Of a DNA stretch of 33,290 nt, positions 17,763 to 25,979 are shown piece after piece. The notes beneath the pieces are model-generated. The model was not told the origin of the DNA, ran no database searches, and saw only the letters and a program-made list of their open reading frames with translations. The translations under genes and the position numbers were made by a program. Within the stretch, counting starts at the first letter, position 1. Every line of letters begins with the position of its first letter. The DNA is from a virus, in IMG/VR virus record IMGVR_UViG_3300032086_000936, positions 1-33,290 of that record; one strand, 5' to 3'.

Positions 17763-19214
17763 ATGCGTATCATTGGTAATGATCCCAATACACCAAGACA
17801 GACACGAGTTGTCGCCAGTGGTACGCTGTCCACGGGGGATACTGTAGTCGTTAATTCCGACGGTACTGTGAGTGTTGTCGGTGGTGCTTCTCAATCAATC
17901 GGGTCAGCCGTAAACTTTAATGCTGGCATTACGGACACACCTCACTCTACATTTGACGCAAATGCTGGTAAAATTGTAGTTGCATATCGTGATGAAAGTA
18001 ATTCAGATTACGTTACGGCAATCGTTGGAACGGTATCAGGGACATCTATTAGTTTTGGTACAGAGGTTGTTGTTGAGAGCGTAGCGGTAAATGGCGAAAT
18101 ACCAATAGTCTATGATGCTAACGCTCAAAAAGTTGTTGTGTTTTACTATGACAGTGTCGGAAACTCACAAAAAGCAAAAGTGGGCACTGTAAGTGGGACT
18201 TCAATTAGTTTTGGGTCGTCTACCCAAGTCACAACGGAAAACCCAACATTTGCCGCTGCTACCTACGATGCTAATGCGCAAAAGGTTGTGTACTTTCTTG
18301 CTGACGCTGGCGGCTTTCAAAATGGCGGCTACCCAACAGCGGTTGTGGGAACTGTATCTGGGACATCAATTAGTTTCGGGAGTTCTACTGCTGTAAAAAG
18401 CAGTGCGTCTGATTATTTATCTATTGCCTACGATAGTAATGCTCAAAAAGTTGTTGTCTGTTGGCAAGATAACGGAAATTCGAATTATGGTACGGCGGCT
18501 GTCGGTACGGTTTCTGGGACTTCAATTAGCTTTGGTTCTTCGGTCGTGTTTCAAAGCGCCTCGACAGAATACACATCCGTTGCATTTGATAGTAACAGCA
18601 ATAAGGTCGTAGTCGCTTATCAAGAGGGCGGTGCAAATAACGACAGCTATGCAATAGTGGGAACAGTTAGTGGCACAAGTATTAGCTTTGGAACTAGAGT
18701 GCAGATCACTACTAACACTGCGCAAAATCACAATGTTGTCTACGACAGTACTGCAAAAAGAATAGTTATTACATATAGAGACTTTGGAAATAGTAGCTAT
18801 GGGACTTACGTTATAGGCGAGGTAAGCGGCACAAGCATCACCTTAGGAACTCCTGCGGTTTTTTCAGCAGGCGAAACTCAATTTCCCTCTCTGGCCTTTG
18901 ATAGCTCCAACAATAAAGTTGTCATATCCTACAGAAATGGCAGTAGCTCAAACTATGGCCAATCAATAGTTTTACAGGTTGGCTACACCAACCTCACCTC
19001 TGAAAACTACATCGGCACAGCCAAGTCAGGCGCAGCGGATGGCGATGGCGTTGTTGTGAATACGCAGGGTGCGATAGACGATAACCAGACAGGCTTAACC
19101 GCTGGCCAGAGTTACTACGTTCAAACAGATGGCACACTAAGTACAACGGCTGGTGATCCAAGCGTATTCGCTGGCACGGCTGTATCTGCAACTAAACTTA
19201 TCGTGAAAGGGTAG
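17763..19214 (+). CDS. Seven-repeat propeller-like fibre/adhesin B
   Basis: 483 residues. Same order as A: N-terminal domain with the Val-Val-Asn-Ser-Asp-Gly-Thr-Val-Ser-Val motif, seven repeats, and C-terminal TGLTAGQSYYVQTDGTL. The repeats are the most regular of the three, with Tyr-Asp-Ala-Asn-Ala-Gln-Lys-Val-Val in several blades and the Val-Ser-Gly-Thr-Ser-Ile-Ser-Phe-Gly closure in most. A 23-base stretch at 18192-18214 is identical to one in gene A at 16785-16807, which could allow recombination between paralogues. The surface loops between repeats vary, as expected if they contact a receptor. Adhesin role is inferred. Confidence 0.7.
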   Translation: MRIIGNDPNTPRQTRVVASGTLSTGDTVVVNSDGTVSVVGGASQSIGSAVNFNAGITDTPHSTFDANAGKIVVAYRDESNSDYVTAIVGTVSGTSISFGTEVVVESVAVNGEIPIVYDANAQKVVVFYYDSVGNSQKAKVGTVSGTSISFGSSTQVTTENPTFAAATYDANAQKVVYFLADAGGFQNGGYPTAVVGTVSGTSISFGSSTAVKSSASDYLSIAYDSNAQKVVVCWQDNGNSNYGTAAVGTVSGTSISFGSSVVFQSASTEYTSVAFDSNSNKVVVAYQEGGANNDSYAIVGTVSGTSISFGTRVQITTNTAQNHNVVYDSTAKRIVITYRDFGNSSYGTYVIGEVSGTSITLGTPAVFSAGETQFPSLAFDSSNNKVVISYRNGSSSNYGQSIVLQVGYTNLTSENYIGTAKSGAADGDGVVVNTQGAIDDNQTGLTAGQSYYVQTDGTLSTTAGDPSVFAGTAVSATKLIVKG

Positions 19215-19217
19215 CAC

Positions 19218-20684
19218 ATGCTTAAAGTATTAGGCGAAGACAGCGGCAAGTTTAAGGCAGTAGCAAGCGGCACGTTACCCAACGGCAAGCCTGTGGTTGT
19301 GAATAGCGATGGGACTGTGAGCGTTATTAGTGAAACAAGTGTGTCGGCGCAAACAACAACGCCAACGACTTTCACAACGAACACCATAAACTTCTTTTTA
19401 GATGCTGCATATGACAGCGGAAACGATAAGGTCGTTGTTGTTTACAGTGATGGCTCTAACAGCAATTACGGAACAGCAGTTGTCGGAACAGTAAGTTCTT
19501 CCAATAATTCAATTACATTTGGAACGCCAGTAGTTTTTGATAGCTTAAATGCCCGTAATACCGTTGTGGCATATGATGCAAATGCTGGGAAGGTAGTGGT
19601 TGCTTACTATGGATTTTCTTCACCAAACACAGGTTTGGCTATTGTTGGGACTGTAAGTGGGTCTAGCATTAGTTTCGGTTCAAGAGTCACCATGAATGCA
19701 ACAGGCCCAAGCGGAGAAATAGGCATTGTATATGCGCCAGATCAGCAAAAAATAGTTTGTTCGTATAGGGATCAGTATAACTCAAATTACGGTACAGCTA
19801 TTGTTGGCACTGTAAGTGGAACATCCATCAGTTTCGGTACTGAGGTCGTCTTCAATAGTGGCACAACTTATCAAAATACTTTGGGGTATGACACAACAAA
19901 GAACAGAGTATTGTGCGCCTACAGAGACAATAGCAATTCAAACTATGGAAACATAGTTGCGGGTACAATAAGTGGCACATCTATTACTTTTGGCAGTGAA
20001 TATAATTTCTCTAGTTCGGCATATGCGGCTCCCTTTGAGATTGTTCATGATAGTGTAAATAACAAAAATGTTATTTTTTATTCGGGTAGTCCACAGTACG
20101 GCAAATCTATAGTCGCAACTTTAGATGAAAGTGATAATTCATTAACTTTTGGAACTGAAGTCCAATTTAAAGGTGCATCTATAGGTAGCTCTGGTGCTGC
20201 TGCTTTTAACGCTGCCGCTGGCAAGATAGATGTTATCTATATGGACGAAGGTGACAGCAACAAAGCTAAGTTTGTCACTGGTACGGTAAGCGGGACAAGC
20301 ATATCCTATAGCAGTGAAACTACAGTAGACACAAATGTGACTGACTATTTCTCTGTTGCGTATAACACTACGCTCAAAAATAATTTCATTGCCTATAGTG
20401 ATGAAACCAATACTCAAGGTGAGGCATTTGTTAATCAGTTGGCCTATACTGAAACCAACCTAACCTCTGAAAACTACATTGGCATATCCTCTGGCGGGGC
20501 TGTCGCTGACACAGGTAACGCAACGGTTGATATTATCGGCACAGTCAACAAAGACCAGACAGGCTTAACGGCGGGGCAGAAGTATTATGTGCAAAATGAC
20601 GGCACACTTAGCACCACTGCGGGAAGCCCTAGTGTGTTGGCGGGAACCGCAATATCTGCTACAAAGTTAGTAGTGAAAACATAA
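19218..20684 (+). CDS. Seven-repeat propeller-like fibre/adhesin C
   Basis: 488 residues, 3 bases after B. The N-terminal domain is shorter but keeps Val-Val-Val-Asn-Ser-Asp-Gly-Thr-Val-Ser. Seven repeats follow; blade 5 uses a Ser-Leu-Thr-Phe-Gly closure and blade 1 an Asn-Asn-Ser-Ile-Thr-Phe-Gly closure instead of the common form, so C is the most diverged paralogue. The C-terminal domain again has TGLTAGQKYYVQNDGTL and ends Ala-Thr-Lys-Leu-Val-Val-Lys. It is likely to form a trio with A and B in the tail tip or side fibres, possibly as homologous or mixed oligomers. Confidence 0.7.
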   Translation: MLKVLGEDSGKFKAVASGTLPNGKPVVVNSDGTVSVISETSVSAQTTTPTTFTTNTINFFLDAAYDSGNDKVVVVYSDGSNSNYGTAVVGTVSSSNNSITFGTPVVFDSLNARNTVVAYDANAGKVVVAYYGFSSPNTGLAIVGTVSGSSISFGSRVTMNATGPSGEIGIVYAPDQQKIVCSYRDQYNSNYGTAIVGTVSGTSISFGTEVVFNSGTTYQNTLGYDTTKNRVLCAYRDNSNSNYGNIVAGTISGTSITFGSEYNFSSSAYAAPFEIVHDSVNNKNVIFYSGSPQYGKSIVATLDESDNSLTFGTEVQFKGASIGSSGAAAFNAAAGKIDVIYMDEGDSNKAKFVTGTVSGTSISYSSETTVDTNVTDYFSVAYNTTLKNNFIAYSDETNTQGEAFVNQLAYTETNLTSENYIGISSGGAVADTGNATVDIIGTVNKDQTGLTAGQKYYVQNDGTLSTTAGSPSVLAGTAISATKLVVKT

Positions 20685-20696
20685 AAAGGTGGTGCT

Positions 20697-22175
20697 ATGC
20701 CGCTCATCCCACTGCAAATTCCAAAGGGCCAATATCGCAACGGAACAGATTACATGTCCCAAGGACGCTGGCGTGACATTAACTTGGTGCGCTGGCATGA
20801 AGATGCTTTACGTCCTATCGGCGGGTGGCGTCAGCGAGGCAGTGTTGACCTAAACGGCGTTGTGCGCAGCATGATTGCGTGGGAAGAAAACGATGGCACA
20901 CGTCAGATCGCAGCGGGAACATATAACAGCCTCTATGCAATCAATGCCAACGGCACAGCCACAGACATAACGCCGACAGGATTAACTGCGGGCCGCGTTG
21001 ATGCAACGATCAACTCTGCGTTTGGCGGTGGGTTCTACGGAAACGAAGAATACGGCATTCCGCGCTCTGACACTGAAACAATCCAGACAGCTACCACATG
21101 GTCGTTGGAAAACTGGGGTGAATACCTCTTGGCTATGTCTGATGAGGACGGAAAGCTATACGAGTGGCAGCTAGACACGGCAACTGATGCTGCGCTTATC
21201 TCTGCCGCACCCACAAGCTGCACTGGCATGATGGTTACTGAGGAACGCTTTGTTGTGTGCTTTGGCGCGGGCGGTGATCCTCGCAAAGTCCAGTGGTCAG
21301 ACCAAGAGGACAACACAACGTGGACTGCGGCGGCAACAAACCAAGCTGGTGACATTAACATCCAGACAAACGGTAAAATCCTAGCGGGATTACGCACACG
21401 CGGTCAGTCGCTTATCCTAACAGATCAAGATGCGCACAGCATGACATATCAAGGCCCACCGTTTGTGTATGGCTTTGAGCGTGTTGGCACGTCATGCGGA
21501 TTAATCGCGGCAAAGGCTGCGGCATCCGTTGATAACGGCGTGTTCTGGATGGGCCGCAGAGGCTTCTTTGTGTATTCTGGTGGTCGCGTTCAGGACTTGC
21601 CATGCGAAGTTGCTGATTATGTCTTTAGCGATATGAACAACGATCAGCGTTCAAAAGTATCTTGCACGGTCAACAGCGCGTGGAATGAAATCTGGTGGTT
21701 CTACCCTAGCGAAAACAGCACAGAGTGTGATCGTTATGTGGCCTATGATTATGCGGAAAACATTTGGATGACAGGCACAATGGATCGCACTGCGGGTGTT
21801 GATCGCGGCGTGTTCCGCTTCCCGATGTTTATTGCAAGCGATGGGACGCTGTATGAGCATGAGATTGGCTACAACTACGGATCAGACACGCCATACGCAG
21901 AAACAGGCCCGATTGCCATTGGCACAGGCGACAGCATTATGAATGTCGTTGAGCTTATACCTGATGAAAAAACGCAGGGCGATGTAAACGCTAAGTTTAA
22001 GACGCGCTACTACCCCAACGCAGAGGAGCGCGAATACGGGCCGTTCACCATGAGCAACCCAACGTCTGTGCGTTTCCAAGGTCGCCAAGTTCGTATGCGG
22101 GTCGAGGGCGTAGAGGATGCAGATTGGCGCGTAGGCATTATGAGACTTGATGCGCGGCAAGGTGGGCGGCGATGA
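20697..22175 (+). CDS. Tail hub / nozzle protein, P22 gp10-like
   Basis: 492 residues. The N terminus has Gly-Gln-Tyr-Arg-Asn-Gly-Thr-Asp-Tyr and Asn-Leu-Val-Arg-Trp-His-Glu-Asp-Ala-Leu-Arg-Pro-Ile-Gly-Gly-Trp, motifs of the packaged-DNA stabilisation (gp10) type of phage protein. The remaining sequence is strand-rich with repeated Trp and Gly, consistent with the propeller-like fold of gp10 hubs, and ends with an Arg-rich tail. The hub plugs the tail channel and bears the fibres; the gene sits between the fibre block and the C1q-like protein. Overlaps the next gene by ATGA. Confidence 0.65.
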   Translation: MPLIPLQIPKGQYRNGTDYMSQGRWRDINLVRWHEDALRPIGGWRQRGSVDLNGVVRSMIAWEENDGTRQIAAGTYNSLYAINANGTATDITPTGLTAGRVDATINSAFGGGFYGNEEYGIPRSDTETIQTATTWSLENWGEYLLAMSDEDGKLYEWQLDTATDAALISAAPTSCTGMMVTEERFVVCFGAGGDPRKVQWSDQEDNTTWTAAATNQAGDINIQTNGKILAGLRTRGQSLILTDQDAHSMTYQGPPFVYGFERVGTSCGLIAAKAAASVDNGVFWMGRRGFFVYSGGRVQDLPCEVADYVFSDMNNDQRSKVSCTVNSAWNEIWWFYPSENSTECDRYVAYDYAENIWMTGTMDRTAGVDRGVFRFPMFIASDGTLYEHEIGYNYGSDTPYAETGPIAIGTGDSIMNVVELIPDEKTQGDVNAKFKTRYYPNAEEREYGPFTMSNPTSVRFQGRQVRMRVEGVEDADWRVGIMRLDARQGGRR

Positions 22176-22819
22176 GAATTGTCCCACCGTTTACGCCAGA
22201 CATTCAAGCATGGGCAGAGAATATCCGTAAGTTTTTAGGCAAAGCTCTCAATCAGCTAGACGCCAAGGATCAGTATAGCTCTGCCTCTGAGGATGGCATT
22301 ATTCTATGGGATCGCACCAACAAATATCCTGTTGTATCTAAGGATGGTGCATTTGTGCAGATCGTTCTTGAGGATGGTCAATATGCAGGGGCTGTCACAA
22401 CTGATCAAACTGCGGCGGTAATAAACACGGCGTATGCCTTGACATACACTTCCAGCATTGCTGACGGAGTTTCCAACGGAACACCCGCATCACGTTTGGT
22501 TTTTGCAGAGGCTGGTCAATACATGATTAGCTTTTCTGCGCAGATCGCATCAACTTCTAGCAGCACGGTAAACTTCTGGTTTTGGCCTCGCGTAAATGGC
22601 ACAGACGTTACTGGCTCAACTATGAAGAACGCGCTGCATCAGAACGGCGCAACACTTGTTGTGTCACGCTCTGCGATATTTGATTTGCAGGCTGGCGATT
22701 ACCTTGAGGCTATGTGGGCGGTGGATAGCACTAGCGGCTTTTTGGATGCGACAACGGCAACAGCATTTGCACCTGCTGCGCCTGCATCAACGATTGCCAT
22801 AACGAGGCTGCACGGCTAG
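22172..22819 (+). CDS. Fibre protein with C1q/TNF-like jelly-roll domain
   Basis: 215 residues. The first 45 residues are helical with Trp-Ala-Glu-Asn-Ile-Arg-Lys-Phe-Leu. From about residue 95 on it has a pattern of strands (Leu-Val-Phe-Ala-Glu-Ala-Gly-Gln-Tyr-Met-Ile-Ser-Phe-Ser-Ala, Phe-Trp-Phe-Trp-Pro-Arg-Val-Asn-Gly, Gly-Asp-Tyr-Leu-Glu-Ala-Met-Trp) typical of the trimeric C1q-like head found in phage fibres. It ends Thr-Ile-Ala-Ile-Thr-Arg-Leu-His-Gly. Probably a trimeric fibre or tail-tip knob attached to the hub. Confidence 0.65.
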   Translation: MRIVPPFTPDIQAWAENIRKFLGKALNQLDAKDQYSSASEDGIILWDRTNKYPVVSKDGAFVQIVLEDGQYAGAVTTDQTAAVINTAYALTYTSSIADGVSNGTPASRLVFAEAGQYMISFSAQIASTSSSTVNFWFWPRVNGTDVTGSTMKNALHQNGATLVVSRSAIFDLQAGDYLEAMWAVDSTSGFLDATTATAFAPAAPASTIAITRLHG

Positions 22820-22821
22820 GG

Positions 22822-22850
22822 GTGTCAAGGAAAAGAAAATGTGCTATAAA
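22822..22850 (+). promoter_or_regulatory. Late promoter for internal virion and head genes
   Basis: GTGTCA (22822-22827) and TATAAA (22845-22850) are 17 bases apart, and TGC directly before the -10 makes an extended element. It lies in the 56-base gap after the C1q-like gene and would boost transcription of ejection proteins, portal, scaffold and capsid. Confidence 0.5.
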
Positions 22851-22875
22851 GCATTAAGGATTTCGGAGTAAAACA

Positions 22876-23571
22876 ATGGGCGTTTTTGATTTTTTGTTTG
22901 GGAAGTCAGGCCAATCAGGGCAACTTGACCCAGAAACAAAACGAGCAAGGGACTTTTTACTAAACCAAATGCTGATGCAATACTCAGCAGGGCCAGTAAA
23001 TGTTCCACAATACATGGCGGTTGCCCCGCAAGCACAATACAGCGGCACAAACGCTTTGCTTAGTTCTCTGGGTTTAGAAACCGTTGCGCCCCCTTCTATG
23101 CCTACAACTACAGTCGGCGGGATGGAAGTTTACACAAGTCAACCGTTCCAAGAGCAAATGGAAACCTCTTATGCAGAGCGTTATCCTGGGCAATACGATT
23201 ATTTACGTTCTTTCTACATGGACCCAGTAACTGGTGAGTTTGGTGAGCGTTCCTATGGCTATGCTGATCCGATGACTACGCAGACTGTGGCACCAACTAC
23301 CAGTGGCGGCGGTGGCGGGGATGACGATGATCCGTTAGAACGCCATTACTCTATTTTTCCTGAAACACGACCTTCAAGTGGGCCTTATGCAAGGAACTAC
23401 AGTTCTACAGGACGTGCGCCCACAGTAAGGCCACGTTTGAGGCCAACAAGCGCGGCAGATACAGAAACCACATTTGGTGCGGATTTGTCGCGATCATTAT
23501 CGGATCGCTCTTATAACCCAGAAGGCACAGTTGTTTCACGCGCCTTAGACCGCATGTTTGGAAGGGGTTAA
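22876..23571 (+). CDS. Hypothetical virion protein
   Basis: 231 residues, GGAG 8 bases upstream. A short Phe-rich N terminus (Gly-Val-Phe-Asp-Phe-Leu-Phe-Gly) could be a membrane-interacting segment, as in proteins ejected into the cell. A Met/Gln/Pro-rich middle, a Gly5-Asp4 linker (about 148-156), and an Arg/Ser/Thr/Pro-rich C-terminal third follow. Low complexity and position before two other internal-type proteins suggest it is ejected or lies inside the tail. No family recognised. Confidence 0.55.
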   Translation: MGVFDFLFGKSGQSGQLDPETKRARDFLLNQMLMQYSAGPVNVPQYMAVAPQAQYSGTNALLSSLGLETVAPPSMPTTTVGGMEVYTSQPFQEQMETSYAERYPGQYDYLRSFYMDPVTGEFGERSYGYADPMTTQTVAPTTSGGGGGDDDDPLERHYSIFPETRPSSGPYARNYSSTGRAPTVRPRLRPTSAADTETTFGADLSRSLSDRSYNPEGTVVSRALDRMFGRG

Positions 23572-23574
23572 GCC

Positions 23575-24537
23575 ATGATACCCAATACATCAAATATCTT
23601 TGGACAAGCCCAACAGTATCAAACGCAAGCGGGTGATATTTATGGACGGTTAGGCAGCTTCACACCTACTGGAATGCAGGCGGCACAGGTAGGCCCAGCG
23701 CAAACCATGCAGGGTGTCGGTGCAGTTCAGGCAGCACAAGCACCTGGGCAAATACAGGTCGGTCAGTTGGCAACAACAAACCTGAACCCTTACATGTCGC
23801 CCTACCAACAGCAAGTTATCGAAGCGGGGCAGGCTGATATTGAGCGTCAGCGTCAGTTGGCTTCTGAGAACCTAGCGGCACAAGCGCAACGCGCAGGGGC
23901 ATTTGGTGGATCACGCCAAGCCGTGCAAGAGGGTGTTTTAGCGGGTGAGGCTCTACGTCAGGCGGGTGCATTGTCAGCGCAGCAACGGCAACAAGCATTT
24001 GAAACAGCATTACGCTCTGGTCAGTTTGACATTGGGCAGACACAAGCAGCGCGAACAATGGCCTCACAGCAACAGTTCCAAGCGGAACAGCTAGGTCAAC
24101 AAGCGCGTGAAGCTGCGGCAGCGAGAGAGCAAGCGGCCCGCATGGGTAATATGCAAGCGGCTAATCAGTTTGCGCTACAGCAAGCACAACTTGAGCAAGC
24201 GGCAAATCAAGCCAATTATCAAGGTCAATTCCAAGCGGCTAACATCCAACAGTCTGCGGCAGGCGGTCTAGGTGGTTTGGGCGGTCAGATGTTTGGGCAA
24301 GGTATGCGTGGGCTAGAGCAACAACAGCGTGCAGCGGCAATGGCTCAACAGCAACAACAGCAGATGCTAAATGCAGCGCGTCAGCAAACACTAGCTAACC
24401 TTGGTTATCCTGGTCAGGCACTACAGACAGGCACAGGCATTTTAGGCCAACTTCCTAGCGCAAGAATGTCAACGTCAGGAACGCCAGGTTTGTTTGGCAT
24501 ACTTTCAGGACTTGGTAGCTTACCAGGATTTGGCTAA
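23575..24537 (+). CDS. Internal virion / DNA ejection protein, Ala-Gln-rich
   Basis: 320 residues. Very rich in Ala, Gln and Gly. The block Asn-Pro-Tyr-Met-Ser-Pro-Tyr-Gln-Gln-Gln-Val-Ile-Glu (about 64-76), the Ala-Gly-Ala-Phe-Gly-Gly-Ser-Arg-Gln-Ala-Val motif, and a long Ala/Gln helix follow the pattern of ejection-type internal proteins in short-tailed phages. The Gln-rich part (about 130-285) should form long helices; the C terminus is Gly/Leu-rich and may insert in membranes. The stop overlaps the next gene (TAATG). Confidence 0.6.
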   Translation: MIPNTSNIFGQAQQYQTQAGDIYGRLGSFTPTGMQAAQVGPAQTMQGVGAVQAAQAPGQIQVGQLATTNLNPYMSPYQQQVIEAGQADIERQRQLASENLAAQAQRAGAFGGSRQAVQEGVLAGEALRQAGALSAQQRQQAFETALRSGQFDIGQTQAARTMASQQQFQAEQLGQQAREAAAAREQAARMGNMQAANQFALQQAQLEQAANQANYQGQFQAANIQQSAAGGLGGLGGQMFGQGMRGLEQQQRAAAMAQQQQQQMLNAARQQTLANLGYPGQALQTGTGILGQLPSARMSTSGTPGLFGILSGLGSLPGFG

Positions 24538-25979
24538 TGGCAACATGGCAAGAAATACAGCAGGGCATTTTCGCGGGTGAAAGCGGCGGTGATTACAATG
24601 CTTTGTTTGGTTATCAAAACAGACCAGGTGGCATTTTCTCAGACGTAAAAGTGTCTGAAATGTCTATTGCTGATATTTTGGATTTTACTAATCCAAGCGG
24701 AGCATATGGTCAGTTTGTTGCCAATACACGCCCAGACCCAGAAATGGGTGTTGCTACGCCAGTAGGTGCATATCAAGTTGTTGGGACTACGCTACGCGAT
24801 GCGGTGAAAAAGCTAGGCATTGATCCTAGCCAGAAGTTTAACAAAGCCACGCAAGATCGCATTGGTAAATATATTTTTGAGACGCAGGGCGCGAAAGCCT
24901 TTGCTGGATACAAGGGGCCGAAGATGGACGGACAGCAACCTACAGCACAGCAAATGCAGCAAATGCAACAACAGCCAAGGGGCTTGATGGGCTTTCTACG
25001 CGATCCCCGCACACGGCAGACACTAGCGTCTATGGATGTTTCAGGCTTGTTTGAAGGCGTTGCAGAACAAGCGGGCCGCGATATTACACGACAAGAACAG
25101 CAGCGTGAACAGCAACAACTACAAAATCGCACGGCAGAATGGTTGAAGTCGCAACCTGGCGGTAAGCGTTACGCACAAGCTATTTTGGCGGGTGTTCCAG
25201 CGGCAGAAGCATATCGTCAATATCAAAACGAAATGGGTGGCCCAACAGTTGGTGCTAGAAAGATTTATGGAAACGGCACAATCGTGCAATCCACAAACCA
25301 AGGGCAACGTGTATTTGATCCGACTGGTAAGTTGGTAACAGGTGCAGAAGCTGCAAAGGTTATTGATGAAGCTAACAAATATGAAGCGGAACAAGCGCAG
25401 CGCGTAGCTGGAAGCAAAAAGATCGGCACGGTAACTGCGGATCAAGCTGTTAAGGCGTTTGAAAAGGCTGCAAATGTCACAACAAGTATTGAAACAATTG
25501 ACCGCGCTGTTGCCGCAATTGACGATGGAGCGATGTCAGGTTTTGTTGCAAATTACCTTCCTAATATCACTAAGGCATCTGCTGAATTGCAAAGTGCCAT
25601 GAACCAAATGGGCTTGGATGTTATTTCAACGGTTACGTTTGGTGCATTGAGTGAAAGCGAAATGCGAGTAGCTATGGAGACTGCTGTTCCTCGCAACTTG
25701 TCAGGCCCACAATTGAAAGAGTGGTTGATTGAAAAACGCGCTGCGCAAGTTAAGGCGCGTCAGGCTTTGGAACGTGCAGCATCATACTTGTCGGTTCCTG
25801 GTAATACGATTGCAAGTTGGCTTGAGTTGAAAAGCGGTCAGCGTCAAGAAACAACGACCAACCCATACATGAGCAAATCCTTGCAAGAGTTAAATGAGAT
25901 TTTTGCGAGGCGCAATGAATTAACGCAGTCCCAGAGGGACGATCTTATTGAAGCGTTGAAAGCAAAGAAAGGTAGCTAA
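24537..25979 (+). CDS. Internal virion protein with lysozyme-like domain
   Basis: 480 residues. Residues 10-115 look like a peptidoglycan hydrolase: Gly-Glu-Ser-Gly-Gly-Asp-Tyr-Asn-Ala-Leu-Phe-Gly (E15 as probable acid), Ala-Thr-Pro-Val-Gly-Ala-Tyr-Gln at about 73-80, and Phe-Asn-Lys-Ala-Thr-Gln-Asp-Arg-Ile-Gly. This is the order in GH104/transglycosylase-like lysozymes such as lambda R. A Gln-rich linker and a long helical C-terminal region follow. In short-tailed phages such virion-borne enzymes locally open the wall during DNA entry. Distinct from the GH19 endolysin used in lysis. Exact glycosidase family is uncertain. Confidence 0.6.
   Translation: MATWQEIQQGIFAGESGGDYNALFGYQNRPGGIFSDVKVSEMSIADILDFTNPSGAYGQFVANTRPDPEMGVATPVGAYQVVGTTLRDAVKKLGIDPSQKFNKATQDRIGKYIFETQGAKAFAGYKGPKMDGQQPTAQQMQQMQQQPRGLMGFLRDPRTRQTLASMDVSGLFEGVAEQAGRDITRQEQQREQQQLQNRTAEWLKSQPGGKRYAQAILAGVPAAEAYRQYQNEMGGPTVGARKIYGNGTIVQSTNQGQRVFDPTGKLVTGAEAAKVIDEANKYEAEQAQRVAGSKKIGTVTADQAVKAFEKAANVTTSIETIDRAVAAIDDGAMSGFVANYLPNITKASAELQSAMNQMGLDVISTVTFGALSESEMRVAMETAVPRNLSGPQLKEWLIEKRAAQVKARQALERAASYLSVPGNTIASWLELKSGQRQETTTNPYMSKSLQELNEIFARRNELTQSQRDDLIEALKAKKGS

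Noticed and set aside
16051-20684. Three adhesin genes as one gene broken by frameshifts
   Set aside because: Each has its own start with ribosome site, N-terminal domain, seven repeats, C-terminal domain and stop, so they are complete paralogues.
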